Of a stretch of DNA of 64,000 bases, positions 15,681 to 24,735 are shown in pieces. The DNA is from Lachnospiraceae bacterium. Lineage in GTDB: Bacteria > Bacillota > Clostridia > Lachnospirales > Lachnospiraceae. The stretch lies in contig JAFZVZ010000026.1 in assembly GCA_017617545.1 (NCBI GenBank), positions 62,001 through 126,000 of the forward strand. Direction: 5' to 3'. The notes beneath the pieces were generated by a model. It saw only the letters and a list, made by a program, of their open reading frames with translations, searched no databases and was not told the origin of the DNA. Both the position numbers and the translations under genes were made by a program. Numbering within the stretch: position 1 is the first letter of the stretch; each line of letters opens with the position of its first letter.

Positions 15681-17942
15681 TTATACCGTTGCTCCTGCAA
15701 CTTCCGCCACGTCGTTGATGATCGCATTTTCCATCGCGGCAGCGGCATCCTCGCCCTTGAGGGCCTGCATCTGCAGCTGGGCCGTAACAAGGCCGTAGTA
15801 GATGCCCTTCTTCTCCATGAGCTCGTTGTGCGTGCCGATCTCGGCGATGTGGTGTCCGTCGATGACGACGAGACGGTCCGCATCCTTGAGGGTCGAAAGA
15901 CGGTGCGCGATGGCAAATGTCGTGCACCCTGCCGTGAGTCGCTCCAGAGCCTTCTGGATCAGGTACTCACTCTCCGTGTCAAGCGCCGAGGTTGCCTCAT
16001 CGAGGATGAGAAGCTTCGGCTTGTTGAGGATGGCGCGCGCGATCGCAAGTCGCTGGCGCTCGCCGCCCGAGAGACTGTAGCCGTGCTCGCCGACGTACGT
16101 GTTGTAGCCGTCCGGCGTCTTCACGATGAAGTCATGGGCGTTGGCCATCTTGGCCGCCATGATGATCTCCTCCTCGGTCGCGTCAGGCTTCGCGAAACGC
16201 AGGTTGTTGTAGATCGTGCCGGCGAACAGGAAGTTCTCCTGAAGCACCACGCCGATCTGCGAGTGGTATTTTTCGATGCGAAGGTCGTTGATGTCCACGC
16301 CGTCGATCAGCAAGTGTCCGTCGTCGACTTCGTAGAGACGCATGATCAGGTTGATCAAAGTCGACTTTCCGGTTCCGGAAGCGCCGACCAGACCGATCAT
16401 TTCACCCGGCTTGACCGAGAGGTTGATCTTCTCGAGAACCGGCTCGTAGGAACGGTAACCGAAGGTCACGTCCTTGAACTCCACGGCTCCCTTGACATCG
16501 AGATCGACTGCCTGCTCATGATCCTTGATCAGCGGCTCCTCGTCCATGACGTCATAGATACGCTCAAGACTTGTCATCAGCTGCGTGATCATACGCGGCA
16601 GGAATGTCATCCAGCCCAGAGGTCCGTACAGCATCCACGTGTAGTTGATGAACTGCTGCAGCTGGCCGACCGTAAAGCGGTCCTCCAGCACGCCGACGCC
16701 GCCGAAGTAGGTCACGGCGTAGACGCCCATGCCCATGACAAAGGAAATCATCGGGAAAAGTGCCGCCCAGAACACCTCGTTGCGCTCCTGAACTTTGGCG
16801 AACTCATCCGTGAGCTTCCGGAAATGCTCCGTCTCCTGCTCCTCGGTTCCGAAGGATTTTACGACGCGCATGCCCGCAAGGATGTCCTGCAGACCGCTGT
16901 TCGTCTTGTCAAACCGATGCCACTGCATGTGGAACCGGCGATGGATGTTCTTGCGGAACGAGATGGACAGTCCGAGTGCGATCGGCACGAACACAACCGA
17001 CATGAGTGTGAGCTGCCAGTCCATCGTCAGCATGACGACGACAACGGAGATCATCGAGATGATACACGAGAACATTCCGGCAAATGCTTCCTCCATGAAG
17101 CGGCGCACCTGCCTCGTATCGTCGACGATACGGTTCATCAGCTCGCCCGGACGGCGGTCCTGAATGAACGAAAGGGACAGGATCTGCACCTTCTTGTAGA
17201 GCATTCTTCGAAGGTCCATGCTCATCTTCGTTCCCATCGAGATGCACATCCAGTACCGAAGCACGTGCAGCAGGATGGTGATGATCGTAATGCCGATCAG
17301 GATGGCGGCGTAGATGAGGATCTCCTTCATGCCGCCGCGCCCGACCTTCAGGTAATCATCGATGAACACCTGCTGGATCTTCGGGATGATCAGCTGGACG
17401 ACCGCCACGCCGAGCATGAGCAGGGCAATGATGACGAGCCATCCCTTGTAAGCTCCGCAGAGCTTGAAAAACTTCCACAGGACGGAGGGCTTGTGGCTGC
17501 ACTTCGGGCATTCCTTCGTGCCCCTCAGCGCGCGCCCGCAGACCGGACAGGTCTTGTCGTATTCCCGGCTGATGACCTGCTTCGGCACGCCGTCGCGCAG
17601 CAGAAGAGCTCCCTTGGCGATAAATGCCACTCGCGACACATGCTTCATCGTGAAGCGCGCGAGGATCCGCTCTTCCGGGTCCTGCACGGTGCGCACGATC
17701 AGAATACCGTTGTTCACGAGCGGATCGCACTTGAGGTACGTGATGTCCGCAAGCGCGAGGTCCGTCACGGTCTCCGTGCCCGAGATGATCAGCAGGCGGC
17801 GGTTCGTCACGACGATGTACCCGTCGTGCTTCATCTTGCCGTCCGTGCCGATATCATAGGGCGAGCAGTACCGGATCTCCTCTCCGTCCGCCGGCGTAAA
17901 TGCGCGTTGCTGCATCGCCGGCAAATCAAACTTTAAATTCAT
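15681..17942 (-). CDS. ABC half-transporter with N-terminal PH-like region and zinc ribbon
   Basis: 753 aa. Residues 1-115 form a beta-rich region (HDGYIVVTNRRLLIISG, then ADITYLKCDPL) resembling bacterial PH-like domains. A zinc ribbon, CPVCGRALRGTKECPKC, follows at ~130-146. Six membrane helices run from ~165 to 450. The nucleotide-binding domain has Walker A GLVGASGTGKST, signature LSGGERQRLAIARA and Walker B LLILDEATSALD. This is a type IV exporter-like half-transporter. It has the same unusual N-terminal plan as the ABC gene at 18654-21038, and a DUF1854 protein lies between them, so a heterodimer with an accessory subunit is likely. Substrate unknown. I recall DUF1854 beside ABC transporters in cyanophycin-related loci of proteobacteria; no cyanophycin gene is seen here. 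Confidence 0.93.
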   Translation of the reverse strand: MNLKFDLPAMQQRAFTPADGEEIRYCSPYDIGTDGKMKHDGYIVVTNRRLLIISGTETVTDLALADITYLKCDPLVNNGILIVRTVQDPEERILARFTMKHVSRVAFIAKGALLLRDGVPKQVISREYDKTCPVCGRALRGTKECPKCSHKPSVLWKFFKLCGAYKGWLVIIALLMLGVAVVQLIIPKIQQVFIDDYLKVGRGGMKEILIYAAILIGITIITILLHVLRYWMCISMGTKMSMDLRRMLYKKVQILSLSFIQDRRPGELMNRIVDDTRQVRRFMEEAFAGMFSCIISMISVVVVMLTMDWQLTLMSVVFVPIALGLSISFRKNIHRRFHMQWHRFDKTNSGLQDILAGMRVVKSFGTEEQETEHFRKLTDEFAKVQERNEVFWAALFPMISFVMGMGVYAVTYFGGVGVLEDRFTVGQLQQFINYTWMLYGPLGWMTFLPRMITQLMTSLERIYDVMDEEPLIKDHEQAVDLDVKGAVEFKDVTFGYRSYEPVLEKINLSVKPGEMIGLVGASGTGKSTLINLIMRLYEVDDGHLLIDGVDINDLRIEKYHSQIGVVLQENFLFAGTIYNNLRFAKPDATEEEIIMAAKMANAHDFIVKTPDGYNTYVGEHGYSLSGGERQRLAIARAILNKPKLLILDEATSALDTESEYLIQKALERLTAGCTTFAIAHRLSTLKDADRLVVIDGHHIAEIGTHNELMEKKGIYYGLVTAQLQMQALKGEDAAAAMENAIINDVAEVAGATV

Positions 17943-17953
17943 ATAGTCCCCCT

Positions 17954-18541
17954 TTACAGGAATAGATCCAATTTCTTCAACTCTCCCGCCGACAGCTTCG
18001 TATAATCCGGGATCTCAAACCGGTTGCCGTCGAGGTCGGTGATCATCAGCCGCACGTCGCTTAAGCTCACAACCGAGCTCGAGTTCATGTAGATGACAAA
18101 CTTGCAGGGACCTTCCGTGGTCTCGACCTCCCAGTACGCATGACCGTACTCCTCGCGGATGTCGTGGATCTTCGTGATGACCGGCGTAAAATAGCGCAGG
18201 CTCATCTGCTCCTCGAGCATTTTCCGCGTTTCCTTCGAGACGTCCTTGGTGATATCCTTGATGATGCCGATCTCCTTCGACTTCTCCTCCGTCGTGCGGA
18301 TGGAGATGTACGTCGTCGGTGCGGTGAACGGAAAGCTCCGCACGACACGCACGCGATCATAGTGCTCCGGCTCGCCCTTCTCGCCCTCGGCGATGTCAAG
18401 CGACACGAAGCCTCCCGCGGTGCGCGTGAAGACCGCGTTGTCTTTATTCAGATAGCGAAGCCGCAGCATCTCCTCGGTCTCCGCCTCCATCTGCGCCAGG
18501 TCGAATTCCTCGTCCGCGCCTTCAAAATTCTTAAAACCCAT
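17954..18541 (-). CDS. DUF1854 domain protein
   Basis: 195 aa, soluble, no signal peptide. The C-terminal half has the DUF1854 pattern: LRYFTPVITKIHDIREEYGH, YWEVETTEGPCKFVIY, LMITDLDGNRFEIPDY. The N-terminal part contains another beta-rich stretch (AVFTRTAGGFVSLDIAEG, YDRVRVVRSFPF). It is encoded 11 bp before the downstream ABC half-transporter and about 110 bp after the other. That sandwich suggests an accessory or regulatory subunit of the exporter. Biochemical role unknown. Confidence 0.88.
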   Translation of the reverse strand: MGFKNFEGADEEFDLAQMEAETEEMLRLRYLNKDNAVFTRTAGGFVSLDIAEGEKGEPEHYDRVRVVRSFPFTAPTTYISIRTTEEKSKEIGIIKDITKDVSKETRKMLEEQMSLRYFTPVITKIHDIREEYGHAYWEVETTEGPCKFVIYMNSSSVVSLSDVRLMITDLDGNRFEIPDYTKLSAGELKKLDLFL

Positions 18542-18590
18542 AGTGTTCTCCTATCTGTCGCCGCCGCTGCCGGCGGCCAAACCATATCGA

Positions 18591-18648
18591 TCCTTCGGAA
18601 AATGTATCCGAAGTACGACCTATACCTCTCCTTCGGAAAATGCATCCG
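18591..18648. repeat. tandem pair of octamer hairpins
   Basis: The 112-bp gap between the DUF1854 start and the ABC stop holds two nearly identical copies, 38 bp apart, of CTTCGGAAAATG followed by two bases and TCCGAAG (from 18594 and from 18632). Each can fold with CTTCGGA/TCCGAAG arms. Each contains the window-wide octamer CGGAAAAT (18596-18603 and 18634-18641). Confidence 0.85.
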
Positions 18649-18653
18649 AAGAC

Positions 18654-21038
18654 TTATTCGATACCCTTCAGCGCAAGCGCCTTGGTCTGCAGTTCCTTCA
18701 GCTTGTAGTACACGCCCTTCTTGGCGATCAGCTCCTCATGTGTGCCCTCCTCGGCGATCTTGCCCTCGTCGATGACGATCAGCGTATCCGCGTCACGCAG
18801 CGTCGAGAGACGGTGCGCGATGGAGATTGTCGTGCGGCCCTTGATGAGCATGTTGATCGACTGCTGGATCGCCTGCTCCGTCTCGGTGTCGACCGCTGCC
18901 GTCGCCTCATCGAGGATGAGGATCTTCGGGTTGGCGAGGATGGCTCGCGCGATGGAAATTCGCTGCCGCTCACCGCCCGAGAGCTCGCGTCCCGAGGAAC
19001 CGATGATCGTGTCGTAGCCGTCCGGCATGCGGCAGATAAAATCGTGCGCCGAAGCGAGCACCGCCGCCCGGATGATCTCCGCGCGGGTGGCGTCCTTCTT
19101 CGCGTAAGCGATATTTTCCGCTACCGTGCCCATGAACATGTAGGTCTCCTGCGACACCATCGCGACATTGCCGCGCAGCGTCTTGAACGACAGATCCTTT
19201 AAGTTCACGCCGTCCAGCGAGACCGTGCCCTCCTGCGGGTCATAGAGCCGCGAGATCAGGTTTACGATCGTGGTCTTGCCCGCGCCGGAACGCCCGACGA
19301 TACCGAGCATGCGGCCGCCCTCGACCTTTAAATTGATGTTCTTCAGAACAGGCTTGTTCTTCTCGTATCCGAAGGTGACATCCTTCATCTCGATCGTTCC
19401 CTCGATCGTGTCGAGCGAGACGGCGTCCTCCTTCTCCTGGATCTCCGGAACCGCGTCGATGATCTCAAACATACGCTGCGCGCTGTTCATGCAGTTCGTA
19501 AACCAGCGGAAGAAGAACGACATGAAATCCATCGGGCCCGTCATCTGGCCGACGTAGCCGGCGAAGGTGATCAGCACCGCGAAGTCAAACCTCTTCTGGA
19601 TCAGGATCAGGTACGCACCCACGATGTATACCATCAGGGATGCGAGATTTTCCGCGGCCGAGTACAGCGCGGAAAATTTGTTGTCGTAGTTCATGACCGC
19701 GAGATCGGCGCTTCGCACCTTCTCGTTGGCCTTGTCAAACCGGCCGACCTCACTGCTCTCCTGACCGAACGCCTTGACGACACGGGCGCCGCTTAGGTTG
19801 TCGTGGATCTTCGAGTTCAGCGAGCGTGTCGCGCGGTGTCTGCGGCCGTAGCGATGCCACAGTCTGGGCAGCATGAACCAGCTCACAAGGAACGTGATCG
19901 GCATGAACATCAGCGCCACAATGGCGAGCGGAATGCTCAGCCGGAACATCACCACCGCCATGGCGATGATGGAAAATACATTGATCAAAAAGTACGGAAG
20001 TCCGTCGATGAAGAAGCCCGAAACCTCGTCCGAGTCAGACATGACACGGGTCATCAGCGATCCGGTCTGCTTGCTCGTGAAGAAGTTGATGGAGAGCTTG
20101 CCCATGGCTCCGAACACGTCGTTGCGCATGGATTTGACGACTCTCGGAACGATCTTCGCGGTCATGACACCCTGGATGATGCCGACCAGCTGTATCGTGA
20201 TCTTCGTCATCACCATCGTGACGACCAGCAACAGCAGGATCGTCACGTAGCGGTTGCCCTCGATGGACAAAAACGACAGGAACTTCTCGTCCTTGCCGAG
20301 CACCTTGCGGTACAGCACGACACCGTTTAAGTACGGCCATACGATGTTGAGCGCCGCTGTGGCCAGGTAGCACAGGAACATGACGAAAATGCGCCATTTA
20401 TACGGCTTCAGGTAAGCGATCGTCCTGCGGAAAATGGACTTCTTGTTCATGCACTTCGGGCAGACCTTGCGGTCCGAATCCGGGTACATCGTGCCGCAGT
20501 TCGGGCAGTAGTCCTCTTCCTCGTCATCCTTGAGCATATCCTCGTCGATCTCCTTGCCGTCGGCAAGCTTCTCGCAGATGCGCTCGATCTTCGTCGCGCT
20601 CCCCATGCAATGGTTCGATACGGCTGCCACGGTCTCCGCAGCCCCCTCCGCCTCCTCATCGTTCGGATCCTTATGAATGATGATCAGGAAGCCGCCGCTC
20701 ACCGAGCGCTCGATATACGCGTTCTTAATGTCGGAAATGTCAAACTCCGCGAAGCTCCACACACGGTCGCGGTCTGCGGCGCGCGTCTTGCGCGTCTCCA
20801 TTCCCTTAAAATAATGCACCTCCCCCGCCAGCGGGTCCGCCGTCGCCGAGATGAGCTTATTTTTCGTCGCCACGATCCAGCCCGGCGTGAATTCACACGC
20901 AAGGTTCATGTCCGTGCGGACGCTCACAAGCACATCCGACTCCGCGATCCCCCTGTCGCGAAGGTCAATCTCAATTTCCTTCGGAAGCTTTCCGGCTGCT
21001 TTCGTCTCCGCCGAAATCTTCCGATTCTTCTTACCCAT
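18654..21038 (-). CDS. ABC half-transporter with N-terminal PH-like region and zinc ribbon (partner)
   Basis: 794 aa from ATG 21038, chosen because GAGG sits 5-6 nt upstream; the frame extends 14 codons further without an RBS. Residues ~20-150 are a beta-rich PH-like region (ACEFTPGWIVATKNKLIS, FAEFDISDIKNAYIERSV). An acidic linker (DEDMLKDDEEEDY) leads to a zinc ribbon with CPNCG and CPKCM. Then come six membrane helices and a nucleotide-binding domain: Walker A GIVGRSGAGKTT, signature LSGGERQRISIARA, Walker B ILILDEATAAVD. Same architecture as the gene at 15681-17942, with which it probably heterodimerises. First gene of the cluster; no consensus promoter was found between it and lysA. Confidence 0.93.
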   Translation of the reverse strand: MGKKNRKISAETKAAGKLPKEIEIDLRDRGIAESDVLVSVRTDMNLACEFTPGWIVATKNKLISATADPLAGEVHYFKGMETRKTRAADRDRVWSFAEFDISDIKNAYIERSVSGGFLIIIHKDPNDEEAEGAAETVAAVSNHCMGSATKIERICEKLADGKEIDEDMLKDDEEEDYCPNCGTMYPDSDRKVCPKCMNKKSIFRRTIAYLKPYKWRIFVMFLCYLATAALNIVWPYLNGVVLYRKVLGKDEKFLSFLSIEGNRYVTILLLLVVTMVMTKITIQLVGIIQGVMTAKIVPRVVKSMRNDVFGAMGKLSINFFTSKQTGSLMTRVMSDSDEVSGFFIDGLPYFLINVFSIIAMAVVMFRLSIPLAIVALMFMPITFLVSWFMLPRLWHRYGRRHRATRSLNSKIHDNLSGARVVKAFGQESSEVGRFDKANEKVRSADLAVMNYDNKFSALYSAAENLASLMVYIVGAYLILIQKRFDFAVLITFAGYVGQMTGPMDFMSFFFRWFTNCMNSAQRMFEIIDAVPEIQEKEDAVSLDTIEGTIEMKDVTFGYEKNKPVLKNINLKVEGGRMLGIVGRSGAGKTTIVNLISRLYDPQEGTVSLDGVNLKDLSFKTLRGNVAMVSQETYMFMGTVAENIAYAKKDATRAEIIRAAVLASAHDFICRMPDGYDTIIGSSGRELSGGERQRISIARAILANPKILILDEATAAVDTETEQAIQQSINMLIKGRTTISIAHRLSTLRDADTLIVIDEGKIAEEGTHEELIAKKGVYYKLKELQTKALALKGIE

Positions 21039-21107
21039 GGTATCCTCATTTCTCCGCCGAATCCGGCGGGCAAAAAACAAGCGGCTCCGATAAACACCGA
21101 AACCGCA

Positions 21108-22373
21108 TTAAAAATATCTGTTCATAATATCACTGAAATCGAATGTCGCAAAATAATCCTTCGGCGTTTCCGCTCGTCGGATCATCTGCACTGACCCGTC
21201 AGGTCGAAGCAGCAGCTCTGCTGATTTCAGCTTACCGTTGTAATTGTATCCCATGGCAAAGCCGTGGGCACCGGTATCATGGATAAACAGATAGTCTCCA
21301 ATGTCGATCTTCGGCAGTTTGCGATCGATCGCAAACTTGTCGTTATTCTCACACAAAGAACCGACCACATCGTAAGTGTGATCACACGGCTCATTCTCCT
21401 TCCCCAGAACCGTGATGTGATGATACGCCCCATACATAGCCGGACGCATCAGGTTGACGGCGCAGGCATCCACGCCGATGTACTCCTTGTAAATGTGCTT
21501 CTCGTGGATGGCCTTGACCACAAGTCCCCCGTAAGGCGCAAGCATAAAGCGACCAAGCTCGGTGTAGATGGCAACATCACCCATACCGGCCGGCACCAAT
21601 ACTTCCTCATAGACTTCCTTCACGCCGCGTCCCACAGCCGCGATATCCACTGCCTCCTGCTCCGGGCGGTAAGGGATTCCGATTCCGCCGGAAAGGTTGA
21701 CAAACGCGATATGCGCACCTGTCTCACGCTTCAACTCCACAGCCAACTCAAAAAGAGTCCGTGCGAGCGTCGGATAGTAGTTCTCCGCTGTCGTGTTGCT
21801 CACAAGGAACGAATGCACACCGAAATGCTTCACGCCAAGCTTCTGAAGCTCGCGGAAAGCCTCAATCAGCTGCTCTTTCGTGCAGCCGTATTTGGCATCG
21901 CCGGGGTTGTCCATGATCCCGTTGCCGAGTTCATAGACTCCGCCCGGATTGTACCGCATGCAGACGGTCTCCGGAATGCCGCACTCCTCCTGTAAGAACG
22001 GGATATGCGTGATGTCGTCGAGGTTGATATAAGCGCCCAGTTCACGTGCCTTGGTATACTCTCCGAACGGTGTCTCATTGGATGAGAACATAATATTCTC
22101 CCCGCGAATGCCGGCCGCGTCGGCAAGGCACAGCTCGGTGTAGGAAGAGCAGTCTGCGCCGCAGCCTTCTTCCCTGAGTATCTGCAAAATATACGGATTC
22201 GGAGTAGCCTTCACCGCAAAGAATTCCTTGTAACCCGGATTCCACGCAAATGCCTTCTGCAACTCGCGGGCATTGCGACGGATCGCAGCTTCGTCATAGA
22301 TATGAAAAGGCGTAGGATACGTCTTGACGATCTCTTTGACCTGCTGTTCGGTTACGAACGGTTTCTTGCTCAT
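21108..22373 (-). CDS. lysA: diaminopimelate decarboxylase (fold-III PLP enzyme)
   Basis: Converts meso-diaminopimelate to lysine. 421 aa from ATG 22373, with AGGAG upstream and a clear promoter. The PLP lysine motif is EFFAVKATPNPYIL. It is followed by GCGADCSSYTEL, VNLSGGIGIPYRPE (phosphate-binding glycines) and SLCENNDKFAID (catalytic Cys of the second domain). The DapDC and ornithine/arginine decarboxylase families are related; the CENN and GGGxG-like patterns fit LysA best. No lysine riboswitch is visible in the 50-nt leader. The gene runs toward the ABC cluster, with a weak GCGG/CCGC hairpin and T-run near 21075-21101 as a possible terminator. Confidence 0.88.
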   Translation of the reverse strand: MSKKPFVTEQQVKEIVKTYPTPFHIYDEAAIRRNARELQKAFAWNPGYKEFFAVKATPNPYILQILREEGCGADCSSYTELCLADAAGIRGENIMFSSNETPFGEYTKARELGAYINLDDITHIPFLQEECGIPETVCMRYNPGGVYELGNGIMDNPGDAKYGCTKEQLIEAFRELQKLGVKHFGVHSFLVSNTTAENYYPTLARTLFELAVELKRETGAHIAFVNLSGGIGIPYRPEQEAVDIAAVGRGVKEVYEEVLVPAGMGDVAIYTELGRFMLAPYGGLVVKAIHEKHIYKEYIGVDACAVNLMRPAMYGAYHHITVLGKENEPCDHTYDVVGSLCENNDKFAIDRKLPKIDIGDYLFIHDTGAHGFAMGYNYNGKLKSAELLLRPDGSVQMIRRAETPKDYFATFDFSDIMNRYF

Positions 22374-22424
22374 TGTCGACTCTCCTTTCTTTCGTATTTT
22401 TCTTTCGGGCACGAAACTTTTTGC

Positions 22425-22453
22425 ATTATAACACCATATTTACCAATTGACAA
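22425..22453 (-). promoter_or_regulatory. sigma-A promoter of lysA
   Basis: Minus strand TTGTCA (22453-22448), 17 bp, then a perfect TATAAT (22430-22425), about 50 bp upstream of the lysA start. Confidence 0.85.
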
Positions 22454-22494
22454 TGGATATTTTACAAAAAATAGATGGATTATTTTACACAGCG

Positions 22495-22516
22495 AAAAAG
22501 AGCCCCGAAGGGCTCT
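22495..22516 (-). terminator. rho-independent terminator of the Ig-like gene remnant
   Basis: AGAGCCC (22499-22505), tetraloop CGAA, GGGCTCT (22510-22516), followed on the minus strand by five U. It lies 8 bp past the stop of the fragment at 22525-22680 and also stops read-through into lysA. Confidence 0.88.
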
Positions 22517-22524
22517 CTTCCGCA

Positions 22525-22680
22525 TCACTTTCGTGTGGTATCCTTGATCGGCGTTCCCGTAAAATCTTCATGGTTTCCGTCGCCGATGTAGCGAACCTGA
22601 ATGTTGTACTCTCCCGGCAAAACGCCGGATACCGCATGAAAGGTTCTGTACAAAGTGCGATTGTTTACTTGCAAGAAACC
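22525..22680 (-). pseudogene. C-terminal remnant of an Ig-like (Big-type) surface protein gene
   Basis: A 51-codon minus-strand frame ends in a normal stop directly before a good terminator but has no ATG, and an in-frame TGA lies just upstream (22681-22683). The translation contains SGVLPGEYNIQVRYIGDGN followed by HEDFTGTPIKD. This is the end pattern of bacterial Ig-like repeats (x-G-x-Y-x-V-x-Y-x-G-D-x-N-Y). The rest of the gene is absent: the plus-strand topoisomerase gene and its promoter occupy the upstream side. Read as the tail of a deleted gene; a TTG-initiated small peptide is the alternative. Confidence 0.55.
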
Positions 22681-22697
22681 TCAAAATGTGGTATCTT
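22669..22697 (+). promoter_or_regulatory. candidate promoter of the topoisomerase pair
   Basis: TTGCAA (22669-22674), 17 bp, TATCTT (22692-22697), about 70 bp upstream of the ATG at 22769. Hexamers are fair rather than perfect. It overlaps the start of the gene remnant on the other strand. Confidence 0.55.
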
Positions 22698-22768
22698 ATT
22701 AAAGATGTAGGCACAAAATAAAGGCCGGAAGCAGTCTTCCACTGCGCCGGACGGAGGAAGGTATCGAC

Positions 22769-24712
22769 ATGGCAGAATACAATGGCAGTCAGATCGTCGT
22801 TCTCGAAGGGCTCGAGGCCGTTCGCAAGCGCCCCGGTATGTACATCGGTTCGACCGGCACGAAGGGTCTTCACCACCTCGTGTGGGAAATCCTCGACAAC
22901 GGCATCGATGAGCACCTCGCGGGCTACTGCAACGAGATCAACATCACTCTTCAGAAGGACGGCGGCATAACGATCCTCGACCACGGCCGCGGCGTTCCGG
23001 TGGACATCCATCCGACCAAGGGCATCCCGACCGCGCGCGTCGTCTACACGATCCTGCACGCGGGTGGCAAATTCGGCAACACCGTCTACAAGGTGTCCGG
23101 CGGTCTGCACGGTGTCGGCGCCTCTGTCGTCAACGCCCTCTCCTCACGCATGATCGTGGAGATCAAGAGAGGCGGCAACGTCTACCGCGACGAGTACCGC
23201 GACGGCGGCCAGCCCGTGACGCAGCTGGTGGACGGACTTCTTCCGGTTGTCGGCTCCTGCAAGAAGAGCGATACCGGCACGAAGGTCACATTTTACCCTG
23301 ACCCGTCGATCTTCGAGACCGTCGAGTTCAAGGCAGAGACCATCTGCAAGCGCCTCAAGGAGATCGCCTACTTAAACCGCGGCCTCACGATCACATTTAC
23401 CGACGAGAAGGCCGGCGGCGAGACCCGCACCTATTATGAGGAAAACGGCATCAAGAGCTTCATTTCCTACATCAACCGCGACGCGACGCCGCTCCATCCC
23501 GAGCCCGTGTACGTCACCGGTTCCAAGGGTGATATCGAGGTGGAGATCGCCTTCCAGTATATCAATGATTACTCCGAACAGATCAACGCGTACTGTAACC
23601 GCATCAACCTTGTGGACGGCGGTACGCTTGTGACCGGTTTCAAGACGGCGCTCACGCGCGTGCTCAACAACTACGCGAGAGAGCTCAACTACCTCAAGGA
23701 CAAGGACGACAACTTCGACGGCAAGGACGTGAGAAACGGCCTCGTCGCGATCGTCTCCATCAAGCATCCCGACCCGCAGTTCGAGGGTCAGACAAAAACC
23801 AAGCTCGGCAACACCGACGCCAAGCTCGCGGTGGACGAAGTATTTGCCGCGGAGGTCACGAGATGGTTTGACAAGAACGTCGAGGTGCTCCGCACGATCC
23901 TCGACAACACCGCACGCTCCTGCAAGGCCCGCCAGGCGAGCGACAAGGCGCGCACGGCGGTTCTGAAGCAGCTCAACGACGTGGATACCAAGAGCAAGCT
24001 TGCGGCCTGCTCCTCGAAGAAACCGTCCGAGTGTGAAGTCTACATCGTCGAGGGTGATTCCGCAGGCGGTACCGTGAAGACGGCGCGCAACCGCAAGACG
24101 CAGGCGGTCCTTCCGCTGCGAGGCAAGATCATCAACGTCGAGAAGGCAACGCTCGAGAAGGTTTTGCAGAACAATGAGATCAAGTCCATGATCGCCGCGT
24201 TCGGCTGCGGCATCGGCGACGAATTCGATATCAACAAGCTCCGCTACGACAAGATCATCATCCTGACCGATGCCGACGTCGACGGCGGCCATATCAGCAC
24301 CCTGCTGCTCACCTTCTTCTACCGGTTCATGCCGGAGCTGATCCTCGAGGGCAAGGTGTATCGCGGTCTTCCGCCGCTGTACAAGGTGGAGTATGAGACC
24401 ACGGGCAAGAAGAAGGGCAAGCACAGCGCCTACCTGATGAACGATTTCGAGCTGGAGAAGCTCCGCAAGGAACTGGAGCGCGGCGGAAAGATCCTGAACG
24501 TGCAGCGCTACAAGGGTCTCGGCGAAATGGACGCAAACCAGCTCTGGGAAACAACGCTCGATCCCGAGCGCCGCGTGCTCGCGCAGATCACGATCGGCGA
24601 CTCCGTCGAGGCGGACGAGACCACGAACCTGCTGATGGGCAGCGCGGTACCTCCCCGCAAGGAATTCATCATGAACGAAGCGAAGTACGCCACGCTCGAT
24701 CTGCAGGCCTAA
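22769..24712 (+). CDS. type IIA DNA topoisomerase subunit B (GyrB/ParE family)
   Basis: ATPase subunit of gyrase or topoisomerase IV, 647 aa. The GHKL ATP site includes EAVRKRPGMYIGST, ILDNGIDEHLAGY, DHGRGVPVDIHP and SGGLHGVGASVVNALS. The TOPRIM part has VEGDSAGGTVKTARNRKTQ, LPLRGKIINVEK and TDADVDGGHIST, ending with YKGLGEMDANQLWETT. GGAGG precedes ATG 22769. The gene is 23 bp ahead of the A subunit. The partner lacks a visible GyrA box and the TOPRIM wording differs from housekeeping GyrB, so I favour a topoisomerase IV-like (ParE) enzyme, but the sequence alone does not settle it. Confidence 0.92.
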   Translation: MAEYNGSQIVVLEGLEAVRKRPGMYIGSTGTKGLHHLVWEILDNGIDEHLAGYCNEINITLQKDGGITILDHGRGVPVDIHPTKGIPTARVVYTILHAGGKFGNTVYKVSGGLHGVGASVVNALSSRMIVEIKRGGNVYRDEYRDGGQPVTQLVDGLLPVVGSCKKSDTGTKVTFYPDPSIFETVEFKAETICKRLKEIAYLNRGLTITFTDEKAGGETRTYYEENGIKSFISYINRDATPLHPEPVYVTGSKGDIEVEIAFQYINDYSEQINAYCNRINLVDGGTLVTGFKTALTRVLNNYARELNYLKDKDDNFDGKDVRNGLVAIVSIKHPDPQFEGQTKTKLGNTDAKLAVDEVFAAEVTRWFDKNVEVLRTILDNTARSCKARQASDKARTAVLKQLNDVDTKSKLAACSSKKPSECEVYIVEGDSAGGTVKTARNRKTQAVLPLRGKIINVEKATLEKVLQNNEIKSMIAAFGCGIGDEFDINKLRYDKIIILTDADVDGGHISTLLLTFFYRFMPELILEGKVYRGLPPLYKVEYETTGKKKGKHSAYLMNDFELEKLRKELERGGKILNVQRYKGLGEMDANQLWETTLDPERRVLAQITIGDSVEADETTNLLMGSAVPPRKEFIMNEAKYATLDLQA

Positions 24713-24735
24713 AATACTAACCAACGGAGTCTACC

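Noticed and set aside
15681-18541. Cyanophycin metabolism as the role of the ABC-DUF1854 cassette
   Set aside because: The link comes from remembered proteobacterial loci; no cyanophycin synthetase or cyanophycinase is in the window.
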